Source of the DNA: Gemmatimonadota bacterium
GTDB taxonomy: Bacteria > Latescibacterota > UBA2968 > UBA8231
NCBI GenBank assembly: GCA_009841115.1
Contig: VXML01000046.1
Span: forward strand, 104,426-168,425
DNA: 64,000 nt
Direction of reading: 5' to 3'
Shown: piece after piece, positions 17,082 through 26,297 of the stretch
Numbering within the stretch: the stretch's first letter is position 1
How the letters are laid out: the number at the start of each line of letters is the position of its first letter
Notes under the pieces: generated by a model
The model's database searches: none
What the model was told of the DNA's origin: nothing
What the model saw: the letters and a program-made list of their open reading frames with translations, nothing else
Made by a program: the position numbers and the translations under genes

Positions 17082-18476
17082 ATGGCAGCGTATGATGTGG
17101 TAGTTATCGGCGGTGGCCCAGGTGGGTATTCAGCCGCCATTCGCGCGCGGCAGTTGGGGTTGAAAACCGCGCTGATCGAGGACGCCGAGTTGGGCGGCAC
17201 CTGTCTCAATTGGGGCTGCATTCCCACCAAGGCCCTGCTCAAGCAAGCCGAAGTGTACCAGCTTTTCTTGCGCGCCGAGGAGTTCGGCTTGCGCGTTGAT
17301 AAGCCGGCTGTGGATTGGGATGCGGTCATTAGCCGGAGCCGCCAAGTAGCCGCGCAGTTGTCCAAAGGCGTGGCCTATCTGATGCAGAAGAATCAAGTCG
17401 AGGTGTTCGCCGGCAGGGGCCGATTGACGCCTAGTCGCCAAATCGCGGTTGAGGACGGTGAGGGCGAGGTCGTGGCCGAGTTGGATGCCGCACACGTGGT
17501 GCTAGCTACTGGTGCCCGCCCCAAATCCATTCCGGGCGTGGAATTCGATGGCGAGCGGATCATCGCCAGCCGCGAGGCCATGATCGTCGCCGAGCAGCCC
17601 GCTTCCCTCGCCATCATCGGGGCCGGGGCCATCGGCGTAGAATTCGCCTATTTCTATCGCGCCTTTGGCAGCAAGGTGCTGCTTTTGGAAGCCTTGCCCC
17701 AAGTCTTGCCGCGCGAAGACGAGGAGATCGCTGCGGGACTGGCCGAGAGTTTGACACAGCAGGGGATCGAAGTGGTGACCGGAGCTAGGGTCGAGGAGGT
17801 CAAAAGACAAAAGCGCGGGGTCGCGTTGCGCTACCGGGTTGGCGAGGAGAAGCAGACGCGGAGAGTGGATCGAGTGCTGGTCGCCACTGGGGTCCAGGGC
17901 AATATCGAGGGACTGGGGCTGGAAGCGTTGGGCATCCGCACCCGCGACGACGCAATTGTAGTCGATGAGCGGATGCAGACCAGTGCCAAGGGCATCTACG
18001 CGATTGGCGACGTGGCCGGTCCGCCGCTGTTGGCGCACGCAGCCGCGCAGGAAGGGATTGCGGCTGTCGAGTTTATAGCGGGCCGCGACCGGCCCACCTT
18101 GGATCCACTCCAAGTGCCCAACTGCATCTATTGCCAGCCACAAGTGGCCAGTGTCGGCCTGAGCGAGAGCCAAGCGTGCGAAGCTGGGTACGACGTCAAG
18201 GTCGGGCGCTTCCCATTTGCAGCTAGTGGCAAGGGGCAGGCGGCTGGGGAAACTGAAGGACTGGTCAAGTTGGTCTTTGACGCGCGCTACGGCGAGTTGT
18301 TGGGTGGGGTCATTCTAGGAGCCGAGGCCACGGAATTGATCGCCGAATTGACGCTGGCCCTCCGGCTCGAAGCCACCTATGAAGAGTTGTTGCTGACCTC
18401 TCACGCCCATCCGACGTTGTCCGAGGCTGTGATGGAAGCGGCCGGGCAGGCGTTTGGCGAAGCGATTAACTACTAA
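17082..18476 (+). CDS. lpdA: dihydrolipoyl dehydrogenase
   Basis: This 464-residue flavoprotein reoxidises dihydrolipoamide in 2-oxoacid dehydrogenase or glycine cleavage complexes. The FAD-binding motif VIGGGPGGYSAA is at 8-19. The redox disulfide GGTCLNWGCIPTK has C41 and C46. The second dinucleotide fold is near 175-205 (IIGAGAIGVEFAY), and the C-terminal active-site HAHPTLSE is near 441-448. There are no E1/E2 genes nearby, so which complex it serves is not shown. The neighbour downstream on the same strand is a class V aminotransferase, 20 bases away. Confidence 0.95.
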   Translation: MAAYDVVVIGGGPGGYSAAIRARQLGLKTALIEDAELGGTCLNWGCIPTKALLKQAEVYQLFLRAEEFGLRVDKPAVDWDAVISRSRQVAAQLSKGVAYLMQKNQVEVFAGRGRLTPSRQIAVEDGEGEVVAELDAAHVVLATGARPKSIPGVEFDGERIIASREAMIVAEQPASLAIIGAGAIGVEFAYFYRAFGSKVLLLEALPQVLPREDEEIAAGLAESLTQQGIEVVTGARVEEVKRQKRGVALRYRVGEEKQTRRVDRVLVATGVQGNIEGLGLEALGIRTRDDAIVVDERMQTSAKGIYAIGDVAGPPLLAHAAAQEGIAAVEFIAGRDRPTLDPLQVPNCIYCQPQVASVGLSESQACEAGYDVKVGRFPFAASGKGQAAGETEGLVKLVFDARYGELLGGVILGAEATELIAELTLALRLEATYEELLLTSHAHPTLSEAVMEAAGQAFGEAINY

Positions 18477-18496
18477 TTGAGAATTAGGAATTAGGA

Positions 18497-19720
18497 ATGG
18501 GGAATGTAGAGTCGGGTGGCATAGAGCCTCCTAAGTTGCCACCGTTGGATCAGCTTCTGCCGGCCGAGCCGCTGTTGTTGATGGGGGCTGGGCCGGTGCC
18601 GGTGGAGGCGGAGGTTGCGCGGGCGGGTGGCATGGTTATCAACCACTTGGGGCCGACGATGGATCGGCTGGTAGAGCACATCAAGCAGTTGGCTGGCTAT
18701 GCCTTTCAGACGGCCGATAAGCACATCTTGGGGGTTGGGGGGCCGGCGTCGGCAGCCATGGAGATGGCGATGGGCAATCTACTCTGGCCGGGTCGCCGCG
18801 CCTTGGTGCTGCAAAACGGGTGGTTCAGCGGGCGCTTTGCCGAGATGGCGGCTGGCGTAGGGGCTGAGGTTGACGTGCTGGCCGTGCCGGAAGGGCAAGC
18901 CATCTGCGCCGAGCGCGTTGCTGAGCGCCTCAAGAATCAGCACTACGACGTGGTGACGATGGTGCAGGGCGAGACCTCCAGCGGCGTCTGCACGACTGAA
19001 CTGCCGGCGATTGCCCGCTTGTGCCGCGAGCACGGGGCGCTGGCAGTCGTCGATGCGGTCTGCACGTTGAGCACCATGCCATTGGAAAAAGACGCTTGGG
19101 GCGTTGACGTGGTTATCACGGGCAGTCAGAAAGGGCTGTCTGCGCTACCGGGTGTGGCGCTGATTGCCTTTTCCGACGCGGCTTGGGAGCAGGTGCAACA
19201 GCATCCCGGTCCTAAGCCGCACTGGTGTTTGGACGCACTGCGGGCAGAAAACTTTTGGCAGCAACACCAGTACCACTACACGGCCCCGGTCTCGGGGCTG
19301 TTGGCGTTGCACGAGGCCCTGCGGCTGGTCTGCGAGGAGACGCTGGAGCGCCGCTTTGCGCGGCATCGGCACTCGTCGCTGGCGCTGCAAGCTGGCATCG
19401 AGAAGATGGGACTGGTGCTAGCCGCGCCGCGTCGCATTCGCCTTAACTCGGTGGTGGCAATCCAAGTGCCCGCTGGGATAGATAGCGCCCGAGTGCGCGC
19501 TGATATGTCAAACCGCTTTCACGTCGAAATCTCCGGGGCCTTTGGCCTCGACATCGTGCGCATCGGCCAGATGGGCGAGCAGTGCCGAGCACCCCACTTG
19601 TTTCGCGTATTGCACGCCTTGGGCGGTGCCCTAGCGCACGAAGGAGCCAGCATGAATACCAGTGCAGGGATGGCGGCGCTGGAGTATTATTTGACGGGTT
19701 ATGCGGACGATTTGTTTTGA
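18497..19720 (+). CDS. class V aminotransferase, alanine/serine-glyoxylate type
   Basis: This 407-residue PLP enzyme resembles the alanine-glyoxylate, serine-glyoxylate and ureidoglycine-glyoxylate aminotransferases. The opening motif GAGPVPVEAEVARA is followed by HILGVGGPASAAMEMA and the loop VQGETSSGV near 156-164. The PLP aspartate lies in VVDAV near 184-188, and the Schiff-base lysine is K212 in TGSQKGLSALPG. The final third ends in an ordinary small domain. The spacer before the start is a low-complexity run of GGAATTA, which makes the exact start less certain. It is followed 64 bases later by a second, unrelated PLP enzyme. Confidence 0.85.
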   Translation: MGNVESGGIEPPKLPPLDQLLPAEPLLLMGAGPVPVEAEVARAGGMVINHLGPTMDRLVEHIKQLAGYAFQTADKHILGVGGPASAAMEMAMGNLLWPGRRALVLQNGWFSGRFAEMAAGVGAEVDVLAVPEGQAICAERVAERLKNQHYDVVTMVQGETSSGVCTTELPAIARLCREHGALAVVDAVCTLSTMPLEKDAWGVDVVITGSQKGLSALPGVALIAFSDAAWEQVQQHPGPKPHWCLDALRAENFWQQHQYHYTAPVSGLLALHEALRLVCEETLERRFARHRHSSLALQAGIEKMGLVLAAPRRIRLNSVVAIQVPAGIDSARVRADMSNRFHVEISGAFGLDIVRIGQMGEQCRAPHLFRVLHALGGALAHEGASMNTSAGMAALEYYLTGYADDLF

Positions 19721-19784
19721 CCCCCTTTAGATCCTCTCAGCGTGGATAAATTGATCTAACGGCGTTTCTGGAGAAGGGCTATTA

Positions 19785-20891
19785 ATGAGCGGCCAACTAG
19801 CGTATCCAACTTACGAAAGCCTCGGCGTGCGTCCCCTGATCAACTGCCGAGGAACCTTTACTATCATCAGCGGCTCGCTGATCTTGCCGGAGGTGCGGCG
19901 GGCTATGGTCGAGGCTTCCAAGCAATACGTCCACCTCGACGAGCTGATGGAAGCCGCTGGAGCGCGCATCGGCGAGCTGATGCAGTGCGAGTGGGGGCTT
20001 GTTACCAATGGCTGCGCCGCGGCCTTGTGCCAAGTTACGGCCGCTTGCGTGGTTGGCACGGACCCCGAGAAAATGGCGCGATTGCCCGACACTGCGGGTA
20101 TGAAAAACCAAGTCCTCGTCCAGCCGAGCCACCGCCACGTGTACGATCACGCCGTGCGCATGGTCGGCGTCGAAATAATCGAGGTCGAGACGCTCGTCGA
20201 TCTAGAGGCGGCGCTGTCGGACCGCACGGCCATGCTGTTGGTGTTTGGCGATGCAGCCGAGCGAGGCCAGATCTCGGTGGCGGATATGGCAGCGGTCGGG
20301 CAGCGGCATGGCGTGCCGACGTTTGTCGATGCCGCGGCCGAGCGGCCGGATGTGCCCAACTGGTATCTGGAGCAGGGAGCCGATGCGGTGGCCTATTCGG
20401 GCGGCAAGTGCCTGCGCGGGCCACAGGCGTCGGGCTTGGTCTTGGGGCGCAAGGAACTGTTGCAGGCAGCTTTCCTCAATGGGGCACCGCACCACGCGCT
20501 GGGGAGGCCGATGAAGGCGGGCAAGGAAGAAGTCATGGGGCTGTTAGCCGCGGTAGAGCAGTGGGTGGTGCGCGACCACGCGGCCGAGTGGCGGGAGTGG
20601 GAGCGGCGGCTCGCGGTCATCGCCGACGCAGTGGAAAAGTTCCCATCAGTGGCTATACAAGTCAATCAGCCCGGTCGCTCGAATGTTGCGCCGAACTTGG
20701 CGGTGCGCTGGGATCGAGAAAAGCTAGCCATCAGTGGTCACGAACTAGCGCGCCAACTATCGGCTGGCCAACCGCGAATCGAAGTGCCGGCCCATGAAAA
20801 CGGCTTTGGGATCAATCCCTATATGATGGAGCCGGGCGAGGAAGATATTGTGGCGCGGCGAGTGCGCGAGGTTTTGGACGCAGTTGATTAG
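19785..20891 (+). CDS. SelA-like fold-type I PLP enzyme
   Basis: This 368-residue protein belongs to the SelA/DgaE-like family of PLP enzymes. It opens with GVRPLINCRGTFT, has the GLVTNGCAAAL cofactor-phosphate loop near 71-81, the aspartate in FVDAAAE (D182), and the lysine K208 in YSGGKCLRGPQASG. Members act as lyases, dehydratases or aldolases on amino acids and sugar acids; true SelA is longer and binds tRNA. The ATG follows GAGAAGGG. It likely shares a transcript with the aminotransferase. Its stop codon overlaps, on the opposite strand, the stop codon of the penicillin-binding protein gene. Confidence 0.8.
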   Translation: MSGQLAYPTYESLGVRPLINCRGTFTIISGSLILPEVRRAMVEASKQYVHLDELMEAAGARIGELMQCEWGLVTNGCAAALCQVTAACVVGTDPEKMARLPDTAGMKNQVLVQPSHRHVYDHAVRMVGVEIIEVETLVDLEAALSDRTAMLLVFGDAAERGQISVADMAAVGQRHGVPTFVDAAAERPDVPNWYLEQGADAVAYSGGKCLRGPQASGLVLGRKELLQAAFLNGAPHHALGRPMKAGKEEVMGLLAAVEQWVVRDHAAEWREWERRLAVIADAVEKFPSVAIQVNQPGRSNVAPNLAVRWDREKLAISGHELARQLSAGQPRIEVPAHENGFGINPYMMEPGEEDIVARRVREVLDAVD

Positions 20892-22939
20892 TGATTAGTT
20901 GTGGGCCGCTCGCCTCGGCGCAAGGCCACGGATAGCGGCTGCGCTCCGTCCTTGTTGGGTTTTGAACTCACCTCGCCGGTGCGGGGATCCACGCTGTAGA
21001 TCATCACGGCCTCGGGCACGTCAAAATCCTTTTCCGGTCGTTCCTCATTTACCGCAATCATAAAATCCGTCCAGATGGGCACGGCGCCGTTGCCGCCGGT
21101 GATTTGCACCCCGCGCGTATCTACCAGCTTATGGGTGCGGCGGTCGTCGAACCCCACCCAGACGCTGGTGATTAAGTCCGGTGTGAAGCCAGTAAACCAA
21201 GCGTCGGTATTGTCGTTGGTCGTGCCGGTCTTGCCGGCGGTTGGCCGCGCAAAGCCCAACGTGCGCACTCGGCGACCAGTGCCGCGATCCACAGTCTGGC
21301 GCAAGAGGTGGACCATCTGTGCGGCGAGGTCGGGCGCGATAGCTTGGCGGATCTGCGGCTGGTGAGTAAAGATCGGCTGGTCGTTGTCATCGACGATCCG
21401 CTCTATCAAGGTTGGCTTTACGTGCAAGCCGTAGTTGGCGAAAGTCCCGTACGCCGTGGCCATTTCCAACACGGTGACTTCGGCGACGCCCAAAGCAATG
21501 CTTTTGTAAGCTCCTATTGGCCCGGCAAATCCCAAGCGGTGGGCTGTCTCGACGACGTGCTCCGGGCCGACCAACTCGGAGATTTGTATGGCCGTGGAGT
21601 TGGCCGAGCGGACTAAGGCCCACGCCGCGGTCGTCTGCCCCAAGTAGCGACCGCCGTAGTTGCGCGGTTGCCACTTTTTCCCGTTGACGATATAGGTGCG
21701 CGGCTCGTCGTTAAAGACGGTGACCGGGCTGATCTCACCCGCTTCCAAAGCTGCTAGATAAGCAATCGGCTTAAAGCCGGAGCCGGGCTGGCGGCGGGCG
21801 GTGAGGGCTCGGTTGTAGTAACTGACGAAAATGTCCCGACCCCCGACCATAGCCAGCACTTTCCCGGTCTGCGACAGGCACACCAACGCACCTTGGACGT
21901 AGGCTGGGCGCTCGGCCATCGACGCTTCCGCATAGGGCTTAAACCCCAGCCGCTCATCCAACTGGACCAGCCCCTTGGCTACTGCTTCTTCGGCCGCTTC
22001 TTGCATTGTGATGTCCAAGGTGGTATAGACCTTCAGGCTCCCATAATGCAGGGCCGACGGCCCCCACTGCCGGACGATTTCCGCGTTGATGGCTTCGACC
22101 CAATAGGGCACTGGGTTGCGGGGCGGGTAGCCGGGATTGATCAGGTCTTCAGCTCGGAGAGCGGCGTATTCTCGGCGCGTCGCCGGGTCGAGGAAGCCGC
22201 TGGCGACCATGCGGTCGAGCACGTGTTGCAGCCGGGTGGTGGCCTGTTGGGGGTGCCGCAGGGGATTGTACTTGGTTGGGGCGTTGACTTGACCAATGAG
22301 CAGGGCGGCGCGGGGCAGGCTCAGCGAGTCGGGGGTGGTGTCGAAGAAGGTGATCGCGGCGTCGTGAATGCCGTAGGCGTTGGTGCCGTAGAATACCTCG
22401 TTGAGGTATAGCTCTAAGAGGCGATTTTTGTACACGGGTTGCCCAACGGCGTTGGTGTCTGGATACGAGGCGGCAAAGAACGCCTCTAGTTGGACGGCGA
22501 GGAGCGCTTCCGAGAGCTTGCGCGCAAAGGTCTTTTCCGGCGAAAAGAACAGGCGCTTGACGAGCTGTTGGGTCAAGGTGCTGCCGCCGCGGGTGAGGCT
22601 GCCCCTGCGCAGGTTGTCGCGGATCGCGCCGACAATGGCCGTCAGGTCGATGCCTCGGTGGTGGTAAAAATGCGCGTCCTCCGTGGCGATGAGTGCTTGT
22701 ACCACGTAGGGGCTGATGTGTTCGAGGGGCACCCATTGGCGGCTCTGATTGAAGGTGTAGATGCGTTCGCCAGAGGCTGCGTACATCTCCGTACCGGGGC
22801 GGATGCCTAGCTCACGCGGATCGGTGGGCAGGCTGGGCAGGTTAGGACTCATGCGCCAGATGGCGTACCCCACTCCTGCCCCACCCGCCAAAATGAGGAA
22901 CACAGTCAGGACCACGCCGATGAGTAGCGCACGTCTCAT
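20888..22939 (-). CDS. class A penicillin-binding protein (PBP1A family)
   Basis: This 683-residue bifunctional enzyme polymerises and cross-links peptidoglycan. After an N-terminal membrane anchor (7-28) comes the glycosyltransferase domain with the catalytic glutamate E87 in ATEDAHFYHHRGID and RGGSTLTQQLVK near 117-128. The transpeptidase domain has the active serine S387 in QPGSGFKP (SxxK), SAN at 445-447, and KTGT near 558-561. The start overlaps the stop of the upstream membrane protein gene (ATGA), so the two are coupled. Its last codon overlaps the convergent gene's stop by 3 bases of shared sequence. Confidence 0.95.
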   Translation of the reverse strand: MRRALLIGVVLTVFLILAGGAGVGYAIWRMSPNLPSLPTDPRELGIRPGTEMYAASGERIYTFNQSRQWVPLEHISPYVVQALIATEDAHFYHHRGIDLTAIVGAIRDNLRRGSLTRGGSTLTQQLVKRLFFSPEKTFARKLSEALLAVQLEAFFAASYPDTNAVGQPVYKNRLLELYLNEVFYGTNAYGIHDAAITFFDTTPDSLSLPRAALLIGQVNAPTKYNPLRHPQQATTRLQHVLDRMVASGFLDPATRREYAALRAEDLINPGYPPRNPVPYWVEAINAEIVRQWGPSALHYGSLKVYTTLDITMQEAAEEAVAKGLVQLDERLGFKPYAEASMAERPAYVQGALVCLSQTGKVLAMVGGRDIFVSYYNRALTARRQPGSGFKPIAYLAALEAGEISPVTVFNDEPRTYIVNGKKWQPRNYGGRYLGQTTAAWALVRSANSTAIQISELVGPEHVVETAHRLGFAGPIGAYKSIALGVAEVTVLEMATAYGTFANYGLHVKPTLIERIVDDNDQPIFTHQPQIRQAIAPDLAAQMVHLLRQTVDRGTGRRVRTLGFARPTAGKTGTTNDNTDAWFTGFTPDLITSVWVGFDDRRTHKLVDTRGVQITGGNGAVPIWTDFMIAVNEERPEKDFDVPEAVMIYSVDPRTGEVSSKPNKDGAQPLSVALRRGERPTTNH

Positions 22940-23829
22940 TGTTCTTCCAATCCGAGGTGTTGTTGCACGGACTCGGCCGGAAGCACGAGCGCTGTGGCCT
23001 CTTGGCCCGGCACGAGCGCGTACGCGGCGAATTGGTCTTCGTCTCCAGTGCGGGTCAGACGCAGTTCAAAACCGTCTGCGCTGTCCCAAGCTGTGAGTAG
23101 ATGCTTGGTTTCGCCTTGGCGCAGCGAATCGGCCCGCGCTTGCACGACCTCGGCTAGGGCGGCTGTGATGATCGGCCCGGCATCGCTTTGCGCGCGCTCG
23201 GGGTCAGGACCCAAAAGCGGCGCTAAGTGCTGACGCCAGTAGGCCATGTCTTCCTCTTTCATCTTCAGAAAGGTCCAAGCTTCGGGCTCGTCTTTTGCCA
23301 GTAGGCATTTGTGGAGTTGGTAAAAGAGCGAGCCATCCTCTAGGGCTATTTGCGCGCCGACGAGTGCGCGGAGATACGAACCGTGGTCGGGTACGATGGC
23401 TTGGGTTAGCAAAGAGCGGCCCTGCTCGTAGATCTGCAGGGAATAGGCGAGCTCGCGTAGGTTTTCCGGACTAAGGAGATCGGGCTGAAGGGCGGTGTCG
23501 CGCTGCGCGACCGCAAAGAACGCCGCGTGGGTGCCGTGGTACTGGAGTTGGTAGTGGTTTTGCAAAACCGGCAACGGGGTTTGGCTCGGCTCTAGGGGAG
23601 CTTCGGCCAGCGAGTCGGATAGGGCCATGCGGGTCTGCCGGCTGGCGAGAATGCCCTGCCAGAGCGCGCCTCTTGGCTGGCGGTTGGAGTTTTGCTGCAT
23701 CAGGTATTGACCGATGTAGCGGGCCGCGTATTGGGTTTGGTACTCGAGAAAAAAAAGTGCACAAGCCGCCCCCAAAGGTACCAGCATACACAGGGCGATG
23801 CGGACGAGGCCGTAGAGCAGGGATAACAT
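22936..23829 (-). CDS. membrane-anchored protein of unknown function, coupled to PBP1A
   Basis: This 297-residue protein has one N-terminal membrane helix (about 8-28), then a soluble, probably periplasmic, region rich in Leu, Ala, Gln and Glu. The tail ends VQQHLGLEEQ. I recognise no family. It is immediately upstream of, and overlaps, the penicillin-binding protein gene. A role as a partner or regulator of that enzyme is a reasonable guess, resting on the coupling alone. No strong ribosome site precedes the ATG. Confidence 0.65.
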   Translation of the reverse strand: MLSLLYGLVRIALCMLVPLGAACALFFLEYQTQYAARYIGQYLMQQNSNRQPRGALWQGILASRQTRMALSDSLAEAPLEPSQTPLPVLQNHYQLQYHGTHAAFFAVAQRDTALQPDLLSPENLRELAYSLQIYEQGRSLLTQAIVPDHGSYLRALVGAQIALEDGSLFYQLHKCLLAKDEPEAWTFLKMKEEDMAYWRQHLAPLLGPDPERAQSDAGPIITAALAEVVQARADSLRQGETKHLLTAWDSADGFELRLTRTGDEDQFAAYALVPGQEATALVLPAESVQQHLGLEEQ

Positions 23830-23861
23830 AGCGACACAATAACTTCGGGACGACTACTTGT

Positions 23862-23902
23862 CAAAAGTGCTTGCCCATTTTGGGCGGCTAATGGTACTTT
23901 TG
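23862..23902. promoter_or_regulatory. nested inverted repeat in a divergent promoter region
   Basis: An outer inverted repeat, CAAAAGT (23862-23868) and ACTTTTG (23896-23902), encloses a second one, GCCCA-TTT-TGGGC (23873-23885). It lies between the divergent starts at 23829 and 23942, where a shared operator would sit. No known consensus was matched. Confidence 0.4.
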
Positions 23903-23941
23903 GCTGAGAGGCGATTAATCTATCTGGGGAGGTAGAAAAAT

Positions 23942-24928
23942 ATGAAACGCCTAAAATTTGCATGTATTGCCGTCGTCGTCGGGTTGTGGCACTGCGGTGA
24001 TGATGGCGAAAAGGGCACCAGTCCCGTCGCGACCATCGATTCTCCGCAGGCACCGCGCGCGCTAAGTGTGGAGCGCATCGGCGACGGCGAGGTATGGCTC
24101 AATTGGCAGGCTGTCGAGGGCGAGGACGAGGTGCTCTACGTCGTCTATCGCTCAGTCGGAGACGACGCGGCCGTGGCCATTGACTCCACGTTTGAGACCC
24201 GATACAAGGATCAGGGGCTGCGATACGAGCTGGAGTACACCTATCGAGTAACCGCGATAAACGGCGGCGGCGAGAGCGGCCTCTCAAATGCTGTCAGCGG
24301 CCAGCCTCTCAACAGCTTGACTCCGCAGCGGCCGACCTCGGTGCGCGCCGTAGCGCATCACCTCGAAGTACTCGGCCAGCTCGACATCGCACTCGATTGG
24401 GCTGACAACGCGGAGACCGATCTGGCAGGTTACCGGGTCTATCGCTCGACTGAGCAGGGTTTCGCTCCGACTCTTGAGCATTTGCTCATGCAGGTGTCGG
24501 GGCCGAGCTTCATCGACGTGGAGATCGAGGTGGGCACGGTGTACTACTACCGAATTACGGCGATAGATCTCGGCGGTAAGGAAAGCAAGGGCTCCGAGGA
24601 AGTAAGCGACGTCGCACTACCCTCGCCAGTGCCGTTGGTCCCGGTCGCCGGGCAAGAGGCCGCGGCACCGTTGACCTTTACTTGGAATCGCTTGCCCGAG
24701 GCGCGCGCATTCCGGGTGATCGTCACCACCTCGCTGACCAGTGGCGAAGTATCGGACATACCGCTGACTAGCGATACCACGGCCGTATTTACCGGTCGCA
24801 TTAAGGATGGGCGCTTAGTCGCGCTCGAACCCGGACAAATGTACTACTGGAAAGTCGTGGCCAGTACGCATGTCGAGGGGATTGAGAATTCGGTGAGTCG
24901 GGTTGAGAGTTTTAAGGTTGCTGAGTAG
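23942..24928 (+). CDS. secreted fibronectin type III repeat protein, possible lipoprotein
   Basis: This 328-residue protein has a short signal peptide ending in GLWHCGDD, where the Cys may be lipidated, although LWHC is not an ideal lipobox. Two clear FnIII domains follow: about 37-122, with VWLNWQAVEGED and YTYRVTAINGGGESG, and about 130-225, with IALDWADNAETDLAGYRVYRS and YYYRITAIDLGGKES. A third related beta domain covers about 230-328 (TFTWNRLPEARAFRVIV). GGGGAGG precedes the ATG. There is no enzyme domain; a cell-surface binding or structural role is likely. The next gene starts almost directly after its stop. Confidence 0.8.
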   Translation: MKRLKFACIAVVVGLWHCGDDGEKGTSPVATIDSPQAPRALSVERIGDGEVWLNWQAVEGEDEVLYVVYRSVGDDAAVAIDSTFETRYKDQGLRYELEYTYRVTAINGGGESGLSNAVSGQPLNSLTPQRPTSVRAVAHHLEVLGQLDIALDWADNAETDLAGYRVYRSTEQGFAPTLEHLLMQVSGPSFIDVEIEVGTVYYYRITAIDLGGKESKGSEEVSDVALPSPVPLVPVAGQEAAAPLTFTWNRLPEARAFRVIVTTSLTSGEVSDIPLTSDTTAVFTGRIKDGRLVALEPGQMYYWKVVASTHVEGIENSVSRVESFKVAE

Positions 24929-24929
24929 G

Positions 24930-26252
24930 ATGGACGCGGATATAGACGCAGGGGTACTGCGCGTCGTCGAGACCTTGCGCCGGGCCGGCTTCCAGGCTCT
25001 GCTAGCCGGTGGTTGCGTGCGCGACTTGGTGTTGGGGCGCGTGCCCAAGGACTGGGATGTGGCTACGGATGCCGGGCCAGAAGAGGTGGCTGCGCTCTTT
25101 GAGCACACAGTGCCGGTGGGCGCGCAGTTTGGTATCTCATTGGTAGTGCTCGACGAGGGCGACTACGAGGTAGCGCGCTTTCGCCGCGACGGCCCGTATC
25201 GCGATAGCCGCCGTCCCGCATCCATCGAGCCAGCCGACGCCCGCGCCGATGCCGAGCGCCGCGACTTTACCATCAACGGCTTGTTTTACGACCCGGAGCG
25301 TGGTGAACTGCTCGATTACGTCGGCGGACAGCGCGACCTCGACGCTAAGGTCATCCGCGCCATCGGCGATCCGGCCGCGCGATTTGCCGAAGACCATCTG
25401 CGCTTGTTGCGGGCCGTGCGTTTTGCCGCCCGGTTCGGCTTCGCCATCGAACCCGCGACGTGGGACGCGCTTTGTGCCCAGGTCGAGTCCATTGCCAGCG
25501 TCAGCGCCGAGCGCATCCGCGACGAGCTAACCTTGTTGTTGACCGAGGGAGGGGCTGTGTACGGCTTGCGCTTGTTGGACCAGTCGGGCCTGCTGCAAGC
25601 CGTGTTGCCGGAAGTTGCGGACATGCGCGGCGTGCCGCAGGAGGCTGAATTCCATCCCGAAGGCGACGTGTGGACCCACGTCCAGCTTCTGTTTGAACAC
25701 CTCGACGAGCCGTCGGCTGAGCTGGCTTGGAGCGCATTGCTCCACGACATTGGCAAGCCGTCAACTATGGTGCGAGCCGAGCGAATCCGCTTCCATGGCC
25801 ACGACGCGGTTGGGGCCGAAATGGCGGCGGCGATCTGCGGGCGGTTGCGGATGTCCAACGAAGCGCGGAGGGTCATCGGTACGCTCGTGGCCGAACACAT
25901 GCGGATAAGCCACGTGCGCCAGATGCGTCCGAGCACGCTAATGCGCCTGTTGCGCGAGCCGCACTTTCCCGAGTTGCTTGAACTGCACCGCGCCGATTGT
26001 TTGGCCAGCCACGGCAAGCTCGACCTGTACGAGTTTTGCCAAGAGCAGCTAGCCGCTCTAAAAAAGGAGCATCTGCGCCCACCGGCTTTGCTCACGGGAA
26101 GCGACCTCATCGCCATGGGTTTTACTCCTGGACCCTTGTTTAGGGAAATTCTCGCCGCGGTCGAGGATGCCCAGTTGGAAGGGCAACTCGATAGCTATCG
26201 AGCCGCGCTGAGCTTTGTGCAGCGCAAATTCAGCGCTGAGCCTGCTGCCTGA
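24930..26252 (+). CDS. cca: CCA-adding tRNA nucleotidyltransferase / poly(A) polymerase family
   Basis: This 440-residue enzyme adds or repairs the 3' CCA end of tRNA. The nucleotidyltransferase head has LLAGGCVRDLVLGR near 25-36 with the metal-binding DWD (41-43). The RNA-binding motifs RRDFTINGLFYD and EDHLRLLRAVRFAARFGF follow. A C-terminal HD domain (LLHDIGKPSTM near 265-275) suggests extra phosphohydrolase activity, as in the E. coli enzyme. I chose the ATG at 24930, one base after the previous stop; a TTG 27 bases upstream is the alternative. The first codons resemble a repeat found again just behind the gene. Confidence 0.9.
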   Translation: MDADIDAGVLRVVETLRRAGFQALLAGGCVRDLVLGRVPKDWDVATDAGPEEVAALFEHTVPVGAQFGISLVVLDEGDYEVARFRRDGPYRDSRRPASIEPADARADAERRDFTINGLFYDPERGELLDYVGGQRDLDAKVIRAIGDPAARFAEDHLRLLRAVRFAARFGFAIEPATWDALCAQVESIASVSAERIRDELTLLLTEGGAVYGLRLLDQSGLLQAVLPEVADMRGVPQEAEFHPEGDVWTHVQLLFEHLDEPSAELAWSALLHDIGKPSTMVRAERIRFHGHDAVGAEMAAAICGRLRMSNEARRVIGTLVAEHMRISHVRQMRPSTLMRLLREPHFPELLELHRADCLASHGKLDLYEFCQEQLAALKKEHLRPPALLTGSDLIAMGFTPGPLFREILAAVEDAQLEGQLDSYRAALSFVQRKFSAEPAA

Positions 26253-26297
26253 TTCACAAGATGATCCGCAGATGGACGCAGATAGACACGCAGAATT

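Noticed and set aside
18474..18510. GGAATTA tandem run before the aminotransferase as a regulatory repeat
   Set aside because: It is only a few short imperfect units and looks like low-complexity spacer. No dyad or known site was seen.
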